A stretch of DNA of 10,400 nt, from NCBI GenBank assembly GCA_030430125.1, contig JAUIGA010000088.1, positions 1-10,400 on the forward strand, in the 5' to 3' direction. Below the pieces are notes generated by a model. The model was not told where the DNA came from, made no database searches, and worked only from the letters and a program-made list of their open reading frames with translations. Both the position numbers and the translations under genes were made by a program. The stretch is from Chloroflexia bacterium (GTDB lineage Bacteria; Chloroflexota; Chloroflexia; Thermomicrobiales; UBA6265). This document shows positions 5,894 through 10,400 of the stretch, piece after piece. Position 1 is the first letter of the stretch. Every line of letters starts with the position of its first letter.

Positions 5894-7087
5894 CTACGTC
5901 AGGCTGGTCGACATCCCGGCAAGGCGACCGCTGGTCGCGACCGCGAACGCTCGCTCCAGGTCGGCGATCTGGTCGTCGACGTGCTCGATCCCGACCGACA
6001 GCCGGATCAACGAGTCTCCGACCTCCGCGCCGGTGCCCGCCGTGCTGGCGTGTGTCATCTTCGCCGGGTGCTCGATCAGCGACTCGACACCACCGAGGCT
6101 CTCGGCCAGCGTGAACACCCGCGTCTCCTCCACGATCTTTGCCGCGACCTCGAATCCGCCCCGGACGGTGAACGAGACCATGCCCGAGTACCCGGACATC
6201 TGGCGCGCGGCGACATCGTGGTTCGGATGAGTATCGAGACCCGGATAGTAGACGGTCTCGACCTCCTCCTGACCCAGCAGCCAGCCGGCGACTGCGGCGG
6301 CGTTGGCGCTGTGCCGCTCCATGCGTACCCCCAGCGTCTTGATGCCACGCAGCGTCAGCCAGCAGTCCATCGGGCCGGGCACCGCGCCGGCGGCGTTCTG
6401 GTGGAAGGCCAGCGTCTCTCGCGCCTCGTTGTCGTTGCCAACGACGACCCCGCCGACGACGTCCGAGTGCCCGCCGAGGTATTTCGTGGTGCTGTGCAGC
6501 ACGAAGTCGGCGCCGAGCGCCAGCGGCTGTTGCAGGTAGGGCGAGGCGAAGGTGTTGTCGACGACGAGCCGGGCATTCGATCCCTTGAGCAGCTCTGCCA
6601 TGCCGGCGATGTCGACGATGCGCAGGTAGGGGTTGGTCGGGCTCTCGACCCAGACGAACTTCGTGTTCTGTTGAAGCGCCGCGCGGGCGGCGTCGAGGTC
6701 GGAGAGATCGGCGAGGGTCATCTCGATGCCGTAGTTGCGCAGGACCTTGTCGAAGAGCCGGAAGGTGCCGCCGTAGGTGTCGTTCGAGAGCAGGACGTGG
6801 TCGCCGGGGCGCAGCAGGTAGGCGAGGTTCTGCGTCGCGGCGAGACCGCTGGCATAGGCGAGACCCCAGGCGCCGCCTTCGAGCGAGGCGAGCGCCTCCT
6901 GCAGGGCGGTGCGGGTGGGGTTGCCGGTGCGGGAGTATTCGTACCCCTTGAAGTTGCCGATGCCCTCCTGGGCGTAGGTGCTGGTCTGGTAGATCGGGGT
7001 GATCACCGCGCCGGTGGCCGGGTCGGCGTCCTGTCCGGCGTGGATGGCGCGGGTTTCGAACTTCGCATCGGTCCAGTCGTGGGTCAT
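5894..7087 (-). CDS. Cystathionine gamma-synthase / gamma-lyase (PLP-dependent trans-sulfuration enzyme)
   Basis: This is a cytoplasmic PLP enzyme of the Cys/Met metabolism family, 397 residues, full length. Family marks are ITPIYQTSTY (29-38), YSRTGNPTRTALQEALASLEGG (51-72), the PLP-facing DNTFASPYLQ with Asp178, and the Schiff-base Lys202 in HSTTKYLGGHSD. Glu335 in SLGGVESL is typical of gamma-acting enzymes; beta-lyases carry Tyr there. Sequence alone cannot separate synthase from lyase. The neighbouring cystathionine beta-synthase makes cystathionine, so gamma-lyase (cystathionine to cysteine, 2-oxobutyrate and ammonia) is the likelier role here. The ATG at 7087 is chosen because GGAGG lies 7 nt upstream and family proteins start here; the frame stays open to 7294, but that extension crosses a repeat. 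It is followed by a strong terminator at 5718-5752. Confidence 0.93.
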   Translation of the reverse strand: MTHDWTDAKFETRAIHAGQDADPATGAVITPIYQTSTYAQEGIGNFKGYEYSRTGNPTRTALQEALASLEGGAWGLAYASGLAATQNLAYLLRPGDHVLLSNDTYGGTFRLFDKVLRNYGIEMTLADLSDLDAARAALQQNTKFVWVESPTNPYLRIVDIAGMAELLKGSNARLVVDNTFASPYLQQPLALGADFVLHSTTKYLGGHSDVVGGVVVGNDNEARETLAFHQNAAGAVPGPMDCWLTLRGIKTLGVRMERHSANAAAVAGWLLGQEEVETVYYPGLDTHPNHDVAARQMSGYSGMVSFTVRGGFEVAAKIVEETRVFTLAESLGGVESLIEHPAKMTHASTAGTGAEVGDSLIRLSVGIEHVDDQIADLERAFAVATSGRLAGMSTSLT

Positions 7088-7411
7088 GTGGTGGCCTCCA
7101 TGTGATTGTGCGATCGAATCGTGCCGTGGCGATTCTCGACGAATAACGGCTCGCCTCATTGCAAGCGGTCTGCCGCGATTCAACGTCATTCCGAGCCGAG
7201 CCCTCCCCGGCTGCCACGCCCCTCCACTGGAGGGGAGAACCCTCCCCACGCGAAGCGCATTGAAATGGCGGCGCGGCTCGTGTCTTGAGACCATCCTCGT
7301 TGCGGCCGCGTTCGCGGCCGAGCGCTTCGCGCGGGGACTCTTCGCTGCGCTCAGAGTGACGGCATTTTCATGCCGCCGTTTTGGCCGACCCTGAATCGGC
7401 CCTTGGCCTCC
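7088..7411. other. 324-nt gap between cystathionine beta-synthase and gamma-synthase/lyase genes
   Basis: No gene is supported here. On the minus strand, 10 nt past the beta-synthase stop, lies a hairpin GGCCGA/TCGGCC (7383-7401), then CGGCAT-GAAA-ATGCCG (7360-7375), neither followed by a U tract. The repeat fills most of the rest. Between the repeat and the gamma-synthase/lyase ATG about 96 nt remain, enough for a separate promoter, but no convincing boxes were seen. Readthrough from the beta-synthase gene remains possible. Confidence 0.5.
7184..7361. repeat. Putative dispersed palindromic repeat (MITE-like) with imperfect terminal inverted ends
   Basis: The left end CGTCATTCCGAGCCGAGC (from 7184) matches the reverse complement of the right end (to 7361), CGTCACTCTGAGCGCAGC, at 14 of 18 positions. 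The interior is built of further palindromes: CCCCTCC-ACT-GGAGGGG (near 7217), CGGCCGCG/CGCGGCCG (near 7305) and GCGC-TTC-GCGC (near 7322). It contains no gene. A shorter element with similar ends and a similar CCCCTCC core lies at 10120-10197. Ends of the type GTCATTCTGAGCG are familiar from intergenic repeats in several bacterial phyla. Mobility is inferred only. Confidence 0.55.
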
Positions 7412-8911
7412 CTACCGGTGCAGGGTGACATGGTTGAGGATGTCGGCGCGGGTGACGATGCCGACCAGTTTGCCGTGGCGTTGCACCAGCACCGCCGGCG
7501 ACTTCTCTGCCAGCATCGGGATCACGCGCTCGATCTCCTCCCCGGCGTCGACGAGCTGGAACGGCGGACCCATGATCTCCCGCACCGGCTGGTTGAGCAC
7601 GCCCGGATCGCGGAAGATCTCGTCCAGCAGCGTGCGCTCCTGCAGCGAGCCGATGATGCTGTGGACGTCGATCTCCTCGCCCGGCTTCGGCCCGGTACAG
7701 TCCTCGTCGTCGGGTGCGCCCGCGCCGCGCACGACCGGCAACTGGCTCAACCCGTACTCGCCGAGCAGCTCGATCGCCTGGGCGACGGTCTGGTCGCACG
7801 AGACGGCGACGACGTCCGGCATCTGCTCGCGCCGTTCGTCGATCAGGTGGCCCACATCGGACGGGCCGTGGAACCGCGCGAGGAATCCATTTTCGCGCAT
7901 CCAGTCGTCGTTGTAGAGCTTGGAGAGATAGCCCCGGCCGCTGTCCGGCAGGATCACCACCACCATCGCCTCCGGGTCGTCGACGCGACGAGCGGTCTCG
8001 ATCGCGGCGTGGACGGCCATGCCACCCGATCCGCCGATGAGGATGCCCTCCTCACGGGTGACGCGGCGGGCCATGGCGAATGCTTCCATGTCGGTCACCT
8101 GTACCCAGGCGTCGACGATCTCGCGGTCGAAGGTGCCGGGCCAGAAGTCCTCCCCCACCCCTTCGACGAGGTACTGGTGGATGCGGTCGGTGGTGTAGAT
8201 CGACCCCTCCGGATCGGCGCCGACCACCTCCACCGCGGCGTTCTGCTGCTTGAGGTAGCGGCCGATGCCGGTAATGGTGCCGCCGGTGCCGACACCGGCG
8301 ACGAGGTGCGTGATGCGCCCCTCAGTCTGGTTCCAGATCTCCGGCCCGGTGGCATCCTCGTGCGCCTGCGGGTTCATCTGGTTGAAGTACTGATTGGGCG
8401 AGAAGCTGTTCGGAATCTCGCGGGTGAGGCGGTCGGCGACGGAGTAGTAGCTCTTGGGGTCGTCGCGCTCGACGGAGGTCGGGGTGGTGACAACCTCGGC
8501 GCCGTAGGCGCGCAGCAGGGCGACCTTCTCGCTGGAGACCTTGTCCGGCATGACGAAGATGCAGCGGTAGCCGCGCACGGCGGCGGCCATCGCCAGGCCG
8601 ACGCCGGTGTTGCCGGAGGTCGGTTCGACGATGGTGCCGCCGGGGTTGAGCCAGCCGCGCTCCTCGGCCTCCTCGACCATGCGGATACCGATGCGGTCCT
8701 TGACCGAGCCACCGGGGTTGAGCATCTCCAGCTTGGCGTAGACAGGGGTGCGGATGCCCCGGGCGACGGCGTTGAGCCGCACGAGGGGGGTGTTGCCGAG
8801 CGCGTCGATGACATTGTCGAAGACACCGCCGCCCGGTGCGGCATCCATGGTGGCGAGGTGCTGGCGGGCGCGCTCCGCCGTGAGTTTTTGCGCGCTGCGA
8901 ATACTGGTCAT
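7412..8911 (-). CDS. Cystathionine beta-synthase with C-terminal CBS-domain pair
   Basis: This cytoplasmic PLP enzyme condenses homocysteine with serine (or an activated serine) to cystathionine. It has 499 residues. The catalytic core is about 30-345: ALGNTPLVRLN (37-47), Schiff-base Lys71 in GGSVKDRIG, the substrate loop EPTSGNTG (96-103), the phosphate-binding GVGTGGTITG (206-215), GGSGG (293-297) and LPDSGRGYLSKLYND (321-335). The last of these resembles the PDSxRxY segment of true beta-synthases more than that of plain cysteine synthases. Two CBS motifs follow, about 360-430 and 442-497 (VREIMGPPF, GKLVGIVTRADIL), usually a regulatory module. An acidic insert (about 397-415, GAPDDEDCTGPKPGEE) interrupts the first. 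No haem-binding N-terminal domain is seen. The ATG at 8911 has only AAAGG 12 nt upstream, a weak and distant site, and adds about 30 residues before the family core. Confidence 0.93.
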   Translation of the reverse strand: MTSIRSAQKLTAERARQHLATMDAAPGGGVFDNVIDALGNTPLVRLNAVARGIRTPVYAKLEMLNPGGSVKDRIGIRMVEEAEERGWLNPGGTIVEPTSGNTGVGLAMAAAVRGYRCIFVMPDKVSSEKVALLRAYGAEVVTTPTSVERDDPKSYYSVADRLTREIPNSFSPNQYFNQMNPQAHEDATGPEIWNQTEGRITHLVAGVGTGGTITGIGRYLKQQNAAVEVVGADPEGSIYTTDRIHQYLVEGVGEDFWPGTFDREIVDAWVQVTDMEAFAMARRVTREEGILIGGSGGMAVHAAIETARRVDDPEAMVVVILPDSGRGYLSKLYNDDWMRENGFLARFHGPSDVGHLIDERREQMPDVVAVSCDQTVAQAIELLGEYGLSQLPVVRGAGAPDDEDCTGPKPGEEIDVHSIIGSLQERTLLDEIFRDPGVLNQPVREIMGPPFQLVDAGEEIERVIPMLAEKSPAVLVQRHGKLVGIVTRADILNHVTLHR

Positions 8912-8956
8912 GATCGTGACATGCCTTTCTGGCGGAAGGGCGGGAGCATGATGGGG

Positions 8957-9061
8957 ACGGCGGGCGCGTCGTTGAGGTGTTGGGGTGGAGGGATGATCCG
9001 CCGTTCCGGCGTGGGCCGGAGGCTAGCGGATGGCGCGCCCGCCGCGGGTACAGGCGCAACA
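8957..9061 (-). promoter_or_regulatory. Candidate cysteine-responsive attenuator with alternative RNA pairings
   Basis: In the minus-strand RNA the Cys codons (9061-9050) are followed within 5 nt by CGGCGGGCGCG (9044-9034). This segment can pair perfectly over 11 bp with CGCGCCCGCCG (8968-8958). Between them a hairpin TCCGGC-CCAC-GCCGGA (9020-9005) starts 2 nt after the leader stop. The downstream arm can instead pair with ACGGCGG (9004-8998) through CCGCCGT (8963-8957), which excludes the 11-bp stem. A ribosome paused at the Cys codons would cover the upstream arm. These pairings are visible in the sequence; the regulatory effect is inferred, and high GC makes chance pairing likely. Confidence 0.35.
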
Positions 9062-9166
9062 GGGCGAGGTGCCAGACAGCGTCCAGCGATCGATGAGGCT
9101 GACGCCATCGGCATCGCGGTGGAGACGCGGCGTATGCTGGTTGTGGTCGCTCCCGGCGATCGCCAT
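9023..9166 (-). CDS. Putative 47-residue cysteine-rich leader peptide upstream of cystathionine beta-synthase
   Basis: The ORF has a good ribosome site (AAGGGA at 9177-9172, 5 nt before ATG 9166), better than that of the beta-synthase gene itself. Its product begins MAIAGSDHNQHTP and ends SPCCACTRGGRAIR, with Cys36, Cys37 and Cys39 close to the stop. No domain, signal peptide or membrane segment is present. It begins 68 nt after the sigma-factor stop and ends 111 nt before the beta-synthase start. Short ORFs with terminal Cys runs ahead of cysteine-supply genes are known attenuators in actinobacteria, so a role as a sensed leader rather than a working protein is plausible. No homologue is recognised. 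It could also be a chance ORF. Confidence 0.42.
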   Translation of the reverse strand: MAIAGSDHNQHTPRLHRDADGVSLIDRWTLSGTSPCCACTRGGRAIR

Positions 9167-9234
9167 TGCGATCCCTTCCGTGTGGTGGCGCCCGGGTGAT
9201 TCCGGGGCCGGCAACGGGTCTGGCTACACCTATC

Positions 9235-9966
9235 TTACGCCATGTGGCGCGTGGGCGGCGTGTCGTGCCCTTCGGCAAGCTCGTGGCGCAGGGCGCGCCA
9301 CTGCCGGGTGACGGTGCGGCGGCTGAGCGCCAGATCGCGGGCGATCGCGGTGAGGGTCTCGCCGTCGCCGATGTGGCGGCGCAGGATGGTCGCCTGGATG
9401 GCGGGGAGGCGGTCGGCAATGGCGTTGAGCAGTGCCTGCGCCTCGGCGGCGGCGGCGCTGCCGTCGTGCAGCCAGTATTGATCGCCGATCGGGATCAGGG
9501 TCATGTGGGGCGGGACGCCGCGGCGACCGATGCCGCGGTAGATCGCATCGCGCAGCCGCCATGGGAAGGTTGCGAGGATGTAGCGGCCGAAGGGGCGTTC
9601 GGGGGTCCACTGGCGAATCAGCTCGTCGAAGACGAGCCAGGCTTCCTGCTCGATATCCTCCCGGTCCCAGACGCCGGTGTGGTCGACGCCGACCCGCGGC
9701 GGGTGAATCCGGCGGGTGAATCGTTCGAGCTTGGGTCCGAAGGCGATGTACAGCGCTTCACGGGCGTCGGGGCAGCCGGCGTGGGCGCGCAGCACGGTGG
9801 GGCGCAGCCGCCGTTCGAGCGCGGCCGAGAGATCGTCGTCGGCGGTGACCACCGGCACGATCGCCGGTGGGGTGTCGGGCGGATTGGCGCCGGCCTGTCG
9901 CCGCTGGCGCAGGTGCTGGCGCAGCCGGGCGGGTTGGGATGACGGTTCGGGCCACGAGGACGGCAT
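9235..9966 (-). CDS. Divergent sigma-70-family RNA polymerase sigma factor (region 2 and region 4 only)
   Basis: This 243-residue protein would direct RNA polymerase to specific promoters. After a Pro/Arg-rich N-terminal tail (1-45), residues about 66-150 fit sigma region 2: REALYIAFGPKLERFTRRI, then DIEQEAWLVFDELIRQWTPERPFGRYILATFPWRLRDAIYR (about 104-144). Residues about 180-231 fit region 4: LPAIQATILRRHIGDGETLTAIARDLALSRRTVTRQWRALRHEL, a clear helix-turn-helix. The long tail and the loop between the domains (150-178) are not typical of compact ECF factors. The ATG at 9966 is chosen with GGAGG 11 nt upstream; the frame is open to 10125, but the extension is low-complexity and unsupported. 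No anti-sigma gene is adjacent. Target genes are unknown. Confidence 0.75.
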   Translation of the reverse strand: MPSSWPEPSSQPARLRQHLRQRRQAGANPPDTPPAIVPVVTADDDLSAALERRLRPTVLRAHAGCPDAREALYIAFGPKLERFTRRIHPPRVGVDHTGVWDREDIEQEAWLVFDELIRQWTPERPFGRYILATFPWRLRDAIYRGIGRRGVPPHMTLIPIGDQYWLHDGSAAAAEAQALLNAIADRLPAIQATILRRHIGDGETLTAIARDLALSRRTVTRQWRALRHELAEGHDTPPTRHMA

Positions 9967-10119
9967 GTGGAAGAAGGCCTCCGGACGGGTCGATGGGACG
10001 GTGCGTCTGCGGGGAGGCTCTTCGGAGCTCGCGGGTTGTGGTGCGAAGAGAAGTATGGCGAGGCGGATTTCGTGCTGGGGCGGACCTCGTGCCGATTCGC
10101 ACCAGACGTCCCGAAAGGA

Positions 10120-10197
10120 CGTCACGCTGAACGACGGTTCCCCTCCATTGGCGAGGGGTCAGTGGGGAGGCCCCCTCGGCACGCGGTCGGGGTGACG
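10120..10197. repeat. Short palindromic intergenic repeat related to the one at 7184-7361
   Basis: The left end CGTCACGCTGAACG and the reverse complement of the right end, CGTCACCCCGACCG, agree at most positions. The interior holds CCCCTCCATTGGCGAGGGG, close to the CCCCTCCACTGGAGGGG of the longer element, and a further GGGGAGG. It sits upstream of the sigma-factor gene in a 292-nt gap that otherwise shows only a short palindrome ACGTCC-CGAAA-GGACGT at 10106-10122. No gene is supported in that gap. Confidence 0.45.
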
Positions 10198-10258
10198 ATG
10201 ACGTGTTGCTCGCTGTTTTCTGCTTGCCTCGTCGGGAGGATAGTGGCAGGCAGCTGGC

Positions 10259-10400
10259 CTACGAGCCGCCCGTTGCGCGCTCCACCATCCCGCGCAGGTG
10301 CTTGAGGTCGAGCTCGTGCTCGGTCGCGCAGCGGGGGCAGGTGGTCTGGATCACGGCCCAGCCAGAGATGTGCCAGTAGCGGTCGCGGACCTTGATGTTG
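10259..10400 (-). CDS. C-terminal 46 residues of an unidentified protein with a CPRC motif
   Basis: The frame enters from the right edge and stops at TAG 10261-10259. The visible part includes RYWHISGWAVIQTTCPRCATEHEL and ends LRGMVERATGGS. A CPRC pair suggests half of a zinc-ribbon or similar metal site; its partner cysteines would lie outside the window. Codon use resembles neighbouring real genes. The stop lies about 290 nt before the sigma-factor start on the same strand. I cannot name the family. Confidence 0.55.
   Translation of the reverse strand, partial: NIKVRDRYWHISGWAVIQTTCPRCATEHELDLKHLRGMVERATGGS

Noticed and set aside
5787..7217. A 476-codon minus-strand frame over the gamma-synthase/lyase gene
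   Set aside because: It is the wrong frame for the conserved PLP-enzyme motifs and is His/Arg/Pro-rich low complexity.
7370..9199. A 609-codon open frame on the plus strand
   Set aside because: It lies antisense to cystathionine beta-synthase, has no recognisable domain and a composition (Val/Ala/Gly/Asp/Arg-rich) typical of high-GC antisense frames.
9187..9209. Terminator between the sigma-factor gene and the Cys-rich ORF
   Set aside because: A hairpin CCCGG-AATCAC-CCGGG with outer GGC/GCC pairs exists, but no U tract follows and the next ribosome site begins directly after it.
8912..9234. SAM-type riboswitch ahead of cystathionine beta-synthase
   Set aside because: I could not find the conserved core or junction of any known SAM riboswitch class; a covariance-model search would settle it.
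1..10400. CRISPR array, transposase, phage or defence system
   Set aside because: No regularly spaced direct repeats, transposase motifs, phage structural genes or recognised defence-gene sets were seen; the Uma2 protein alone is not evidence of a defence island.

Overview
The window is GC-rich and tightly packed, with codon use typical of a high-GC bacterium. The protein types (a DUF1992 protein, a Uma2-family nuclease, actinobacterial-style cystathionine beta-synthase, small tryptophan-rich membrane proteins) and dispersed repeats with CGTCAYTC-like ends would fit a Chloroflexota (Thermomicrobia-like) or actinobacterial chromosome. That placement is inference. I see no phage, transposase, CRISPR array, rRNA or tRNA.

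Layout. (a) 1-1498, minus strand: a MarR-type repressor followed 3 nt later by a 14-helix (DHA2) drug-efflux permease that runs off the left edge. The repressor promoter carries a near-perfect palindromic operator over the expected transcription start, so this looks like a self-repressed efflux operon. (b) 1499-3692, plus strand: a long leader with a terminator-like hairpin, then an N-terminal-nucleophile hydrolase of the choloylglycine/penicillin V acylase family, then a Uma2-family endonuclease. (c) 5606-3789, minus strand: two tandem paralogous four-helix membrane proteins of unknown function and a DUF1992 (DnaJC28-like) protein. (d) 9966-5718, minus strand: a divergent two-domain sigma factor, a 47-codon ORF ending in a Cys-Cys-Ala-Cys cluster, cystathionine beta-synthase, a gap filled by a mosaic repeat, a cystathionine gamma-synthase/lyase, and a strong intrinsic terminator. 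Beta-synthase plus gamma-lyase would form the reverse transsulfuration route from homocysteine to cysteine. (e) 9967-10400: a second short repeat and the C-terminal end of an unknown protein with a CPRC motif.

The observation most worth following is the short cysteine-rich ORF just upstream of cystathionine beta-synthase. Its Cys codons lie directly before an RNA segment that can form an 11-bp stem with the leader downstream, and a second, mutually exclusive pairing is possible. This is the geometry expected of a cysteine-sensing translational or transcriptional attenuator. It is a hypothesis: GC-rich sequence forms such pairings easily by chance.
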